Below are positions 27,748 through 36,681 of a stretch of DNA of 64,000 nt, in pieces. The notes under the pieces are model-generated. The model was not told the origin of the DNA. It did not search any database and worked only from the letters and a program-made list of their open reading frames with translations. The position numbers were made by a program, and so were the translations under genes. Every line of letters begins with the position of its first letter. Position 1 is the stretch's first letter. Source of the stretch: Paenibacillus ottowii (GTDB taxonomy: Bacteria; Bacillota; Bacilli; Paenibacillales; Paenibacillaceae); assembly GCF_006874425.1 (NCBI RefSeq), contig NZ_VIJZ01000010.1, positions 62,001 to 126,000 on the forward strand, read 5' to 3'.

Positions 27748-28707
27748 TTATTTCATGTCTCGCCAGTTTTGGATATTTTCTTCCCAAATATATTTATATT
27801 TTTCGACAATATCTTTAGCTGTCTTTGGTTTTTGTCCAGTCAATAATTCAATTGCATTAGACTCGACGTTTAAAAGACCTTCTTTAATGCTAGCATCAGT
27901 TGTCATGAGATCTTCGCCACAGAATGGAACAGGTGATTGAGAGAAATCTCCTGTAATTTCTTTGGGAATGTGTAACTTTTTCAAGTATTCATAATATTGC
28001 TCTGGATTGACAGGAATGTACTCAAGATCTTTACAAGAAATTTCTTTAATTAGGTTACAAAGATCTCTTACAGAAACAGACTCTGACCCTACAATGTTAT
28101 AAGCCTTGTTGTCTTCGCCTTTTCCAAGGAGAGCTGCGGCTGCGGCTCTTGCACAGTCATCTTTGTGAACTAAAGTGGCTCGGCCTTCACCAGCAGTGCT
28201 TAACCATTTATTATCAGACATTAGTGCTAACATAGGATACATGGTCAGATAGTTCTCTAGATATAAATTATTTCTCATTGCATTATAGGCAATACCTGTT
28301 GACTTTAAGTAATTTTCAGTCGCTGTATGGTCTGGAGTTACAAAAACGTGAGCATATTTTGGATCCGTTGCACCGATAAAAGAACTATATGTGATGTGAG
28401 AGATTCCTGCTTTAATTGCCGTATCAATCGCATTTTTGTGTTGTTGTACTCTTTTGCCTACTTCAAGACCCGAGACAATATAGATACGATCACCATTTTT
28501 GAATGCTCGTTCCATTGATGGAATGTCATCATAATTGATTTCAAAGATTTTTACTCCTGCATTTTCCCAACGTTGAACCCTAGCTTTGGGGATTCTATCT
28601 TTTTTCATGCAAGTGAAAGTTAGATTGTGACCATCTACTTTATCAAGAACAGTTTCTGCTACGCGACTTGCTAATTGACCATCTACTCCTGTAATAATAT
28701 AACGCAT
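27748..28707 (-). CDS. NmrA-like NAD(P)-binding oxidoreductase (atypical SDR)
   Basis: A 319-residue Rossmann-fold protein. YIITGVDGQLASRVAE at the N-terminus is the dinucleotide-binding loop; YSSFIGATDPKYA near 120 and the GRATLVHKDDCARAAAAALLG segment near 180 fit the NmrA/QorB-like atypical SDR group, some of which reduce quinones while others only sense NAD(P). The start at 28707 follows AAGGAAGG, 11 codons inside the open frame. It is divergent from a LysR gene at 28830, its likely regulator. Both genes are clearly more AT-rich than the surroundings, which suggests arrival by transfer. Confidence 0.85.
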   Translation of the reverse strand: MRYIITGVDGQLASRVAETVLDKVDGHNLTFTCMKKDRIPKARVQRWENAGVKIFEINYDDIPSMERAFKNGDRIYIVSGLEVGKRVQQHKNAIDTAIKAGISHITYSSFIGATDPKYAHVFVTPDHTATENYLKSTGIAYNAMRNNLYLENYLTMYPMLALMSDNKWLSTAGEGRATLVHKDDCARAAAAALLGKGEDNKAYNIVGSESVSVRDLCNLIKEISCKDLEYIPVNPEQYYEYLKKLHIPKEITGDFSQSPVPFCGEDLMTTDASIKEGLLNVESNAIELLTGQKPKTAKDIVEKYKYIWEENIQNWRDMK

Positions 28708-28829
28708 TTTGATACCTTCTTTCCTAGTGATAATTTTCACAAGGAAAGAATATCATAGGTTGCCGCAAGTGTGTAATTACCTTATGTTATGATTTATAAA
28801 AAACATTTATTACTAAAAGGGTGTTTCAA

Positions 28830-29711
28830 ATGAATATTCAACAACTAAAATGCTTTGTTTCTCTTGCTGAGACACTTAACTTTTCAACAACTGCGAATAA
28901 ATTAAATTTGACACAACCTGCTGTGAGTCACAACATCAAAAGCTTAGAAAATGAATTGGGAATCGTTTTAGTCGTTCGGAACAAAAGAACTGTCAATTTG
29001 ACTGTAGCCGGCAATAGTTTTTATGAAGATATTGAAGGGCTTCTATTTAGATTAGACCAATCCATAAAGAAAGCAAAACGACTTTCGGAAAAATATGATA
29101 GTACCTTAATCATTGGCTACACCGAGACTGTTTTTGAGAAGAAAGTTTTGCCGGATATTATTAAGCGATTTAAGGAAAAATATCCACAGATTCAAATTCA
29201 GTTAAAAAAATCCAATTTGACTAGAGAAAAAGATGACTTATTAAACCAAAAGTTTGATATTATATTTACTACAGAAGATAATTTAGGAAAGGACATTGAT
29301 TTTTGCTTTTACCCCGTTCTTAAAGGCTCGTATGTTTGTGTTTTGCCCCAAAATCATCTTCTTGCGAATGAACGTGAACTAAACTTCGAACAATTAAATC
29401 ATAAATCGATCATTTTATTTAACGAGCACCAATCCCCTCCAACACTAAAAAGCATGCACAGAAAAATTATTGAGAATTGTCCTGATTCAAGTTTTACCTA
29501 CGGAGATACCATAAATACAATAAACACCATGATAAAAAGTGATCTTGGTGTTTCGATTCTGCCGAATTTCGTGGTTGTTGAGGATAACGAGATCTCGTTT
29601 GTTCCTTTAAGCTACACTGAAGAAGTGATTTATGGTGTTGCTTGTCTTCGAGGTGAAGAGCGCTTAGAAGTAAAGCGATGGATTTCAACTTTAAAAGAAT
29701 TACTCACCTGA
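28830..29711 (+). CDS. LysR-family transcriptional regulator
   Basis: A 293-residue regulator with an N-terminal winged helix-turn-helix (MNIQQLKCFVSLAE, then TTANKLNLTQPAVSHNIKSLE) and a ligand-binding domain. The start is the ATG at 28830 after AAAAGGG. It is divergent from the NmrA-like gene at 28707 and probably controls it. Base composition is low in G+C: in the line 29221-29280 only 14 of 60 bases are G or C, well below the flanking genes. Confidence 0.9.
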   Translation: MNIQQLKCFVSLAETLNFSTTANKLNLTQPAVSHNIKSLENELGIVLVVRNKRTVNLTVAGNSFYEDIEGLLFRLDQSIKKAKRLSEKYDSTLIIGYTETVFEKKVLPDIIKRFKEKYPQIQIQLKKSNLTREKDDLLNQKFDIIFTTEDNLGKDIDFCFYPVLKGSYVCVLPQNHLLANERELNFEQLNHKSIILFNEHQSPPTLKSMHRKIIENCPDSSFTYGDTINTINTMIKSDLGVSILPNFVVVEDNEISFVPLSYTEEVIYGVACLRGEERLEVKRWISTLKELLT

Positions 29712-29756
29712 ACCCAGTTCTTCGCTCACAATTGTTTATAAACTCGCATCTTGTGA

Positions 29757-29811
29757 ACAAACAGCAGGGGCAGTCTGGGGAATTAAGGACCCAACTGCCC
29801 CTGCTGTTTGT
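29757..29811. terminator. Long hairpin between convergent genes
   Basis: A perfect 18-bp stem (29757-29774 with 29794-29811) with a 19-base loop. The T tract after it is short, but the stem strength and its place between a plus-strand LysR gene and a minus-strand GGDEF gene make it a likely terminator. Confidence 0.75.
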
Positions 29812-29836
29812 GTAGCCAGTGTAATTAGGTATGAGG

Positions 29837-31396
29837 TTATAGGGTGGAAGTGTTACTTGCTTTTGTCGGTATCTCCTTGTAATTAGTTATACGATTGCGC
29901 CCATGCCACTTAGAGTAGTAAAGTGCTTCGTCTGCTTTTGCGATGAGCTCCTCTGGAGCACTGTTGGCATCAGGATAGCAGATTGAGACACCAATACTCA
30001 CCGTAATCACATTTTTCATGCATCCGTTATGCGGGATTGCAGCATTTTCTATGCTTAATCTCAGATTTTCGGCCATTTGCACCGCTTGTCCGGTACTCAT
30101 AGCTGGCAGGATTACCGTAAATTCTTCCCCTCCGTAACGAGCAAATGTGGCTGCCGGATGATTGAGGGCCTTTTTGGCAATGGACGTTACTTTTCGCAAG
30201 CAATCATCCCCGGCTTGATGTCCGTATAAATCGTTGTATGCTTTGAAGTGATCAATATCAAAGAAAAGGAGAGACAGCCCTGTCTGATGCTGCATGGCAT
30301 GTTCCCATTCATGCTTAAGCATTTCATCAAAAAAACGGCGATTTGCAATTTTGGTTAGGCCATCGAGCAGGGAAAGCTGCTTTAATTGGTCCTCCATTTT
30401 CTTCCTTTCGGAGATATCCGTAGCACTCCCAATGACCCCAACCATCTTCCCATCCAGTAAAAGCGGCGATAATGTCATCAATACCGTTAGTCTGGCACCG
30501 TCTTTTCGGATATATGACCACTCACGTGCTTCAGATACATGTTCTGACGCTCCATAAAAAAACACATTGATTCCATGAACAGGTTTCCCAATTTTTTCGG
30601 ATAGCTCTTGCCCGTAAGTCTCGACTTCATTCGCGTCGTGAAAGATCAGAGGGGATGCCTTGCCAATCAGCTCGTCGGACCGGTAGCCAAGCATTTTTTC
30701 GGCCCCCTTATTGGCATGTGTTATCTCTCCCTGGTAATCAAAGGCTACTATAGCCGTGCCTACTGCGGATTGAAAAATCGCCTCTTGAAGGGCATGGAGG
30801 GAACGGTACTTTCGCTCGCTGTGCTCTAATTGTATAGTTAATTGATTTGTCGTAGAAAAGAAGGCAATTAGCGATGCTGTAAAAAGTCCGCCTAAACCGA
30901 CAAATGCTAAATAGGAATAGGTATCGTTTGTAATCCCCCTCAAGAGCGATACAACGGTTATGAGCGTCATGCTCAGCAGAACTGAAAGCAACCAGCGGAG
31001 ACTATAGCTTTTAACAATACGCATAATCATCCCGCTGCCGATGGCAGCTAATGTAATCGAAAACAACGGCATGATGCTGGTAAGCAGAGGTGTAAAGGTT
31101 TCCATTAAGGTTACCCGGCCAAACACAAAAAATACGACGGTCACTAAAGAAGCAGGCAGACCCCCAAAGTAAGCGGAACTGATGACAACGATATGCCGGA
31201 AATCGATAAAGGACGTTCCGTTAACCTGATAACTGAACAACAGAAGAAAAAGAGCGCAGCAGCCGTGCATAATTCCTATAAGCAGCTTGAATCGCAAGGT
31301 CCGATGATCTTTCATCAAGTAGCCCCTGAATAAATGGTTGAAGAGAAAAAGGAACGCTGTTAACAAGGCGAAGTTCGCAATCATATATCTAAACAT
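29837..31396 (-). CDS. Membrane diguanylate cyclase with PAS domain
   Basis: A 519-residue protein likely making cyclic di-GMP. The N-terminal 190 residues hold about six transmembrane helices of the 5TMR-LYT type (YQVNGTSFIDFRHIVVISSAYFGGLPASL is the conserved region). A PAS domain follows (about 210-330; ITHANKGAEKMLGYRSDELIG) and then a GGDEF domain (about 345-505) with the active-site RYGGEEF. An RxxD inhibitory site five residues before it is not evident. The start at 31396 has GAAGGA seven bases upstream; another ATG lies five codons earlier. It is monocistronic. Confidence 0.9.
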   Translation of the reverse strand: MFRYMIANFALLTAFLFLFNHLFRGYLMKDHRTLRFKLLIGIMHGCCALFLLLFSYQVNGTSFIDFRHIVVISSAYFGGLPASLVTVVFFVFGRVTLMETFTPLLTSIMPLFSITLAAIGSGMIMRIVKSYSLRWLLSVLLSMTLITVVSLLRGITNDTYSYLAFVGLGGLFTASLIAFFSTTNQLTIQLEHSERKYRSLHALQEAIFQSAVGTAIVAFDYQGEITHANKGAEKMLGYRSDELIGKASPLIFHDANEVETYGQELSEKIGKPVHGINVFFYGASEHVSEAREWSYIRKDGARLTVLMTLSPLLLDGKMVGVIGSATDISERKKMEDQLKQLSLLDGLTKIANRRFFDEMLKHEWEHAMQHQTGLSLLFFDIDHFKAYNDLYGHQAGDDCLRKVTSIAKKALNHPAATFARYGGEEFTVILPAMSTGQAVQMAENLRLSIENAAIPHNGCMKNVITVSIGVSICYPDANSAPEELIAKADEALYYSKWHGRNRITNYKEIPTKASNTSTL

Positions 31397-31965
31397 AGGA
31401 AGTCCTTCCATATCATGTTTGTCTATTGTCGATGTTACTCTCGTTAGTAATAGTAGCAGACTTTCAATTAAACAGCGGTATTACTCATTAATCAGCTACC
31501 GCCTGAAGTATGTATTTGACAACAGGGCGGAAGATACTTCCTGCCGGGTTTTAGCGAAACATAGGATTAGTGGATAATGGGATGTTGAACTACTATTCTC
31601 GGAACTAACACGAACATTTTAGGACAAATCACACAAAAATCCAAGGGGGCTGCTAATGAACTATAACTTTAAGGAAATGAATGGGAATTGTTTTTATTTT
31701 TGAACAAGCTTATTATGGAATACTTATCGAATGAAAGCGGACTTACGACTGTAGACACGGTCAAGAGATTAGCCAGGATTCGAAACTCTAGCATTAAATT
31801 ACAGCCTTCGGGATAACCGGTTTTGCAGAGCAATTGTAAAAGGATTTGCCACGCTGATTCATAGGGGCTCTTTTAACGAGCAGCTGACAGTTAGATATTC
31901 ACCTATGTTCGCTTGACTGAGTATTTTATGGTGAAGTCACTTCAACAAATACTGGAGGAAAATGC
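31397..31965. other. Long intergenic region without recognised gene
   Basis: Between a diguanylate cyclase and an alpha/beta hydrolase gene there are about 570 bases. Short open readings exist: a 15-codon frame at 31656-31703 with AAGGGGG before it, and about 45 codons ending near 31917 that read LNYSLRDNRFCRAIVKGF and beyond. Neither resembles a known family and neither is long enough to call. They could be remains of a decayed gene. No hairpin terminator or RNA motif was recognised. Confidence 0.4.
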
Positions 31966-32751
31966 GTGGGATACTATGTTAATGTAGAACCGGGCGTAAA
32001 TTTATATGTGGAAGATTTAAATCCTGAGGGTAGCAAGACCATCGTTTTTTTACATGGCTGGCCTTTGAGCCATAAACAGTTTGAATATCAGTTTAATGTT
32101 CTTCCTGCAAAGGGGTACCGCTGCATAGGAATAGACTGGAGAGGTTTCGGCAATTCAGATAAACCCTTTCACGGCTACACATTGGACCGATTGGCAGATG
32201 ATATTCGCAATCTAATCGGCGCCCTTCAATTAAATAACTTTATACTTGTGGGTCACTCTACAGGTGGAGCAATTGTAATTCGATATATGGCCAGGTTCAA
32301 GGGTTACGGAGTATCTAAGCTTGTTCTCATAGACGCTGCGGCTCCCGTGGGTTTTGCTGATAAAGAAGCCGCCAATCAAATGCTGAATGAAACATTAAAG
32401 GATCGGCCCAAGATGATACGGGGATTAATAGACAGTTTTTTCTTCCAGTATATAACAGATCCGCTCTCAGATTGGTTTTTTCAGTTGGGATTACAGGCAG
32501 GAGGCTGGTCAACTGCGGCTGTCATAGTTATGTTAAGGGATGAAAATGTATATGGTGACCTGCCCCAAATATCTGTCCCTACGTTAATTGTCCATGGTAT
32601 TCACGACCAAGTGATTCCATTTGCACAGGCCGAGGAACTCAATCAAAACATAAGAAATTCACAGCTTGTCCCGTTTCAGTACAGCGGTCATGGCGCATTT
32701 TGGGAAGAGCGTGACAGGTTCAACCATTTGTTGAGGCAATTTATTGGATAG
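31966..32751 (+). CDS. Alpha/beta hydrolase (chloroperoxidase/esterase-like)
   Basis: A 261-residue cytosolic hydrolase. The catalytic triad can be read: Ser in GHSTGGA near residue 97, Asp in HGIHDQVIP near 210 and His in SGHGAFWEE near 240. FLHGWPLSHKQFE near 30 carries the HGW oxyanion turn. The sequence type is that of non-haem haloperoxidase/arylesterase-like hydrolases; the substrate is unknown. The start is a GTG with GGAGG eight bases upstream. It is followed by a terminator at 32845. Confidence 0.88.
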   Translation: MGYYVNVEPGVNLYVEDLNPEGSKTIVFLHGWPLSHKQFEYQFNVLPAKGYRCIGIDWRGFGNSDKPFHGYTLDRLADDIRNLIGALQLNNFILVGHSTGGAIVIRYMARFKGYGVSKLVLIDAAAPVGFADKEAANQMLNETLKDRPKMIRGLIDSFFFQYITDPLSDWFFQLGLQAGGWSTAAVIVMLRDENVYGDLPQISVPTLIVHGIHDQVIPFAQAEELNQNIRNSQLVPFQYSGHGAFWEERDRFNHLLRQFIG

Positions 32752-32844
32752 TACCGATAAGCGCTGTTTTTTGATTCACTCCCTCTTGCGCTTGGGAAGA
32801 GCGAAGCGAAAAAGAAGTTAACCGGAGTATTCACAGAAAGATAA

Positions 32845-32900
32845 AAGCCTGAGAAACGATCTGTTGAAAGCAGGTTGTTTCTCAGGCTTCTTACATTTTT
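32845..32900 (+). terminator. Intrinsic terminator after the hydrolase
   Basis: A perfect 13-bp stem (32845-32857 with 32877-32889) with a 19-base loop, followed by CTTACATTTTT. Confidence 0.8.
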
Positions 32901-33101
32901 CGCAACCTCTGTTGCAGCTACTACAGAATCCGGATTTATTGCTCCGGTATAGACTTTTGCGCCTCTTTTTAAAAGCTCAAGAGCTAAATGCTTTCCAAGT
33001 CCCCGATCCGCTAGGCCTATTCCAGCCTTGAAACTGACCGGGTCCGACGCAAGAGAGCTTCTGTCTACGGAGCTGATTTTCATAACGTCATTCATTGTCA
33101 A
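32891..33101 (-). pseudogene. Relic of a short-chain dehydrogenase/reductase, N-terminal piece
   Basis: On the minus strand, residues reading ADRGLGKHLALELLKRGAKV then GAINPDSV match the N-terminal cofactor-binding segment of classical SDR enzymes, where GANRGLG is normal. The first beta strand is degenerate and the similarity ends after about 65 residues in the terminator hairpin at 32845-32889; the catalytic YxxxK region is absent. The frame runs on to 32688 only by chance. No ribosome binding site of note. Called as a decayed gene; 33102-33226 then holds only the terminator at 33151. Confidence 0.65.
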
Positions 33102-33150
33102 TAGTACTTTTCCTCAGCAATTCGTTGGAGTTCAGATATAGGTAGTAAAC

Positions 33151-33196
33151 AAAAAAGAAGTCAGTACAGATATGCTCTGTTGCTGACTTCTTTTTT
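33151..33196. terminator. Bidirectional intrinsic terminator
   Basis: AAAAAAGAAGTCAG (33151-33164) and CTGACTTCTTTTTT (33183-33196) form a perfect 14-bp stem with A and T tracts at the ends. It lies just after the small minus-strand gene 33227-33571. Confidence 0.85.
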
Positions 33197-33226
33197 AATT
33201 ACGTCTAGGCTGCGTTTGGTACGAAC

Positions 33227-33571
33227 TTAACCGATTACGACAAATGAGGACACGCCAGCAGGTACGGATCTAATCCGGAACAGCGTTCCATCATCTCTAA
33301 AGGTGCGCAGAACATAAGCTTGGTTCGTAGGTGTGCGGACCCTGCTGAATCGAGCAGTACCAAAACTGTCAAAGCCTGCAGCCTGGACGAAAGTTCCATC
33401 TAAACGGCGAAGTGTAGCGAAAAATCCGGTTGTGTTAAAAGGTACACCATCATTGTTAGCCCAGATAACTGTAAATCGACGAAATGTTTGTGTTGGGCTG
33501 ACATTGCGATATCTCGTAATAGGAACTTTTCTGCCCGTAGATTTCAGCGTTTTTGGAGGACGAATGGCCAC
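33227..33571 (-). CDS. Small protein of unknown function
   Basis: A 114-residue protein I do not recognise. It has no signal peptide or membrane segment. It is basic at the N-terminus (IRPPKTLKSTGRKVPITRYRN) and then seems all-beta, with repeated short strands and turns such as FFATLRRLDGTFVQAAGFD and YVLRTFRDDGTLFRIR; the two pieces LRRLDGTF and FRDDGTLF hint at an internal repeat. AAAGGAG lies about ten bases before a GTG start, and a strong terminator follows, so it looks like a real single-gene unit. No function is assigned. Confidence 0.65.
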   Translation of the reverse strand: MAIRPPKTLKSTGRKVPITRYRNVSPTQTFRRFTVIWANNDGVPFNTTGFFATLRRLDGTFVQAAGFDSFGTARFSRVRTPTNQAYVLRTFRDDGTLFRIRSVPAGVSSFVVIG

Positions 33572-33717
33572 TAAAAATCAACTCCTTTGTTGTGATGAGA
33601 TATTAAATGCACACAAAGGAGCGTTGGACCGTGCTATAAACTACTCTACCTTAAAATAGGCATATAACAAACCCGAACGGGTACTCTGTATACACGATAG
33701 TCCGATATGAGACATCA

Positions 33718-36681
33718 TTATGCCCAATCGCGCCGTAACGTGAAGAGGTCTTTTAACGCTTCTGTAGACAGCTCCGTAATCCAGCCCTCGGTACTGGTGA
33801 TGATTTGATCACTGAGCTGCTGCTTGCTCTCCAGCATTTCGTCAATGCGTTCCTCCAGCGTGCCGAGCGAGATGAATTTGTGGACCTGCACATCTTTGGT
33901 TTGTCCCATCCGGTAGGCTCGGTCTGTAGCCTGATTTTCAACAGCCGGATTCCACCAGCGATCAAAGTGAAAGACATGGTTGGCAGCTGTCAAATTGAGA
34001 CCCACGCCCCCTGCTTTGAGCGATAAAATAAACACGGACGGCTGTTCGTCAGGAGGGAGCGTGTGAGATTGGAATTGCTCAATCATTCGGTCCCGCGCAG
34101 ATTTGGATGTACTGCCATTCAGATAAAGCACGGGTTCTTGAAGCTCCTGAGCGAGTACCTGCTGAAGCATCTGCCCCATACCAATATACTGCGTAAAAAT
34201 AAGACAGCGATCGCCTTCCTCCCGTAGCTCTTTGACCATAGCTAGAATGCGCTCCAGCTTGGATGAACGGTTAATGATCGCTTCAAGATCGGATGGACGA
34301 TAACCAGAAGCTGCTGCATCCGGTAGCGCCTCTTTGGTTAAGAGAGCAGGGTGGTCACAAAGCTGCTTCAACTGGGTCAGAGCTGATAAAATAGCTCCTT
34401 TGCGCTCGATACCCTCCAGCTTTTGCATCCGTTCCATCAGTTCTTTAACAATCTGATCATAGAGCGCGCCCTGCTCGGAGGTGAGGTGAATGTACGTTTT
34501 CATCTCGTTCTTGTCGGGCAAATCGAGCTGTATCGCAGGGTCTTTCTTTTTGCGCCGCAGCATGAAAGGCTGAACCAGCTTTTGCAGATCCATCGTGCGC
34601 TGCTCATTATGTTCTTTCTCAATAGCATTCATAAAGCGGTTGCTAAAGGCGCGTGAGCTACCCAGATAACCTGGATTGATAAAATCATAAATGGACCATA
34701 GCTCGGACAGCCGATTTTCAATAGGTGTTCCTGTCAACGCGATACGATGACGTGCAGGGAAGCTGCGAACAGCAGTGGATTGCTTGGTTTGTGCATTTTT
34801 AATGTTTTGCGCTTCATCCAGGCAGATCGAATCCCAGGTTATGCTTTGCAGCAGCTCTTGATCCAAAGCTGCTGTAGCAAAAGAAGTCAGGATGACATCC
34901 GCTTGCGCGGCTTTTTCGCGGAACCAATCTCCTTGCTCCCGCTTGCTTCCATAGTGCAGTATGACCCTCAAGGAAGGAGCGAAGCGTCTGAGCTCCTTCT
35001 GCCAGTTGCCCAACACCGAAGTCGGGCAAATCAATAGGGAACTGGAGCGCACACCCGTCTCGGTGGCAATTTCCTGTAGGTGCAGTAAGTAAGTAATAAA
35101 CTGCACCGTTTTGCCAAGTCCCATATCATCGGCCAGGCAGGCGCCCAATCCGAAGCGCCGCAAAAAGGCAAGCCATGCGTACCCGTCCTGCTGATACGTC
35201 CGCAGCTCGGCTTGCAGCCCGTCCGGTACGTCCAAAGCGGGCCAGTCCGATTGCCGTCCGAGCTGGCTGATCAGCTTCAGCAGATGAGCGTTCAGCTCGA
35301 CCTCCAGTCGGAAGCGTGCCGGGTCCTCCGGCTGCTCGCCTGAAGCGTTGCCTTCAGGCTCGTCGGTGTTGCCGAGCAGATGCAGCTGCAGGATGTCCTG
35401 AAAGGACAATCCCTGAGCGCTGTCGATCCCGTTCATGGCTCGGCGGATTTGCGCCAGCAGCGCAGGGTCGAGCGCGATCCATTGGCCGCGGAAGCGTACC
35501 AAGCGCTCGTTGCGAGCCACGAGCTCGGCGAATTCCGACTCGCTCAGATCGGCATCGCCGATGGCTACACGCCAATCGAACTGGACAATCGAGTCCAGTC
35601 CGAACAGCGAGCCGCCCTTTGCGCGCGCTTCTGCCCCTTCGCCTGGGCGAACCTTGGCCCGCAGCTTTGGCTTCTTGCGAGTGGCTGCCTCCCACCAAGC
35701 CGGCAGCAGTACCTGCCAACCGCTTTCCAGCAGACGCTGGCTGTCGGTCGTCAGGAATTGCCATGCTGCTTCGTCAGAGAGCGGGCGACTCAGTATATCG
35801 TCGCGGCTTCCGGCAAGCTGGCCTGCGGGCAACATGGCAGTCAAGCGTTCCAGCCATCCGCCTGAGCGCTCACGCACATGCGCCGTCCACGCATCGGGCC
35901 ATGAACCGGATGCGTAACCATCGTCGGCAAGCTGTACAGGCACCAGCAAGGCCGGGTCCTGCTTGTCCTGCAACACAAGCTTGAGCTGCCAGGACGGCTC
36001 GTCGTCCTCCAGCTCTGGCTCCAGTAGTTGCAGAAGCGGGCGGAAAGGCGCGGTATCAGCCTTCCAGCCAATGGCGATTAGCCATGCTTGAGCGTCCAGA
36101 CCGGCCGTGACCTGGCGATTAGGGGCGAAGAGAATCGGATATTCTCTTCGCAGGTCAGCGGCTTCCGCTTCGGTGCCGTACCAGCGCTGAAAGATAGCGG
36201 CTGAGAACGCCGCTATCAACCCGTCGCGCTCGTTCTGATCCAATCGGTCCAGCAAAGTCAGCTCTGCCGGTTGGATATTTTCCAAGGCTTCTGTATCCCA
36301 TTCCCATTGCAGCTTCCCTGCCTGAAACGACGCAAAGCTGGGCACATAGGCTTTTGCCTCAATGCAGTGAGCTAATAGAGGGATCAGCCGAAGCCACGGG
36401 GCATTGGCCTCGTCCCAGATCCATTCGATATGCTTCAGCAGCTCCTGCTCGGACAAAAAAGGAATCACTTGCTCCGAGGGCAGCACGATAATATCGGTGT
36501 CTTGAACATGCTGGATCTCCAGCTCGGTGCCGTAGAATGAAGCCTCATGCCAAGCAAACAGACGTTGCTTCAGCATTTGGCCGGAAATGCTATAGTTCAT
36601 GGAGGAATCGCCATAGATTAGCGCATCTCCATAGGTAGTTAATTGGATATGCACCGTAATTGTTTCGGTATATTGGCTCAT
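33718..36681 (-). CDS. SNF2-family DEAD/DEAH-box helicase
   Basis: A 987-residue Swi2/Snf2-type ATPase. The N-terminal half includes the bacterial SNF2-associated domain (DUF3670-like; about 310-430). The motor starts at about 495: motif I DDMGLGKT near 520, Ia ICPTSVLGNWQKEL, II DEAQ near 620, III LTGTPIENRLSELW, then the second lobe with FILSLKAGGVGLNLTAANH (V) and ATDRAYRMGQ (VI). All ATPase motifs are intact. It translocates on double-stranded DNA; the bacterial role is unclear (transcription recycling as for RapA, or repair). It overlaps the upstream SWIM-protein gene by four bases. The part at about 35150-36000 is notably GC-rich. Confidence 0.94.
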   Translation of the reverse strand: MSQYTETITVHIQLTTYGDALIYGDSSMNYSISGQMLKQRLFAWHEASFYGTELEIQHVQDTDIIVLPSEQVIPFLSEQELLKHIEWIWDEANAPWLRLIPLLAHCIEAKAYVPSFASFQAGKLQWEWDTEALENIQPAELTLLDRLDQNERDGLIAAFSAAIFQRWYGTEAEAADLRREYPILFAPNRQVTAGLDAQAWLIAIGWKADTAPFRPLLQLLEPELEDDEPSWQLKLVLQDKQDPALLVPVQLADDGYASGSWPDAWTAHVRERSGGWLERLTAMLPAGQLAGSRDDILSRPLSDEAAWQFLTTDSQRLLESGWQVLLPAWWEAATRKKPKLRAKVRPGEGAEARAKGGSLFGLDSIVQFDWRVAIGDADLSESEFAELVARNERLVRFRGQWIALDPALLAQIRRAMNGIDSAQGLSFQDILQLHLLGNTDEPEGNASGEQPEDPARFRLEVELNAHLLKLISQLGRQSDWPALDVPDGLQAELRTYQQDGYAWLAFLRRFGLGACLADDMGLGKTVQFITYLLHLQEIATETGVRSSSLLICPTSVLGNWQKELRRFAPSLRVILHYGSKREQGDWFREKAAQADVILTSFATAALDQELLQSITWDSICLDEAQNIKNAQTKQSTAVRSFPARHRIALTGTPIENRLSELWSIYDFINPGYLGSSRAFSNRFMNAIEKEHNEQRTMDLQKLVQPFMLRRKKKDPAIQLDLPDKNEMKTYIHLTSEQGALYDQIVKELMERMQKLEGIERKGAILSALTQLKQLCDHPALLTKEALPDAAASGYRPSDLEAIINRSSKLERILAMVKELREEGDRCLIFTQYIGMGQMLQQVLAQELQEPVLYLNGSTSKSARDRMIEQFQSHTLPPDEQPSVFILSLKAGGVGLNLTAANHVFHFDRWWNPAVENQATDRAYRMGQTKDVQVHKFISLGTLEERIDEMLESKQQLSDQIITSTEGWITELSTEALKDLFTLRRDWA

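Noticed and set aside
31713..31814. 33-codon frame in the 570-bp gap
   Set aside because: No ribosome site and no resemblance to a known protein; mentioned only as part of the gap.
35316..35984. Long open frames on the strand opposite the SNF2 gene
   Set aside because: They are shadows in GC-rich coding DNA, with arginine/alanine-rich low-complexity translations and no ribosome sites.
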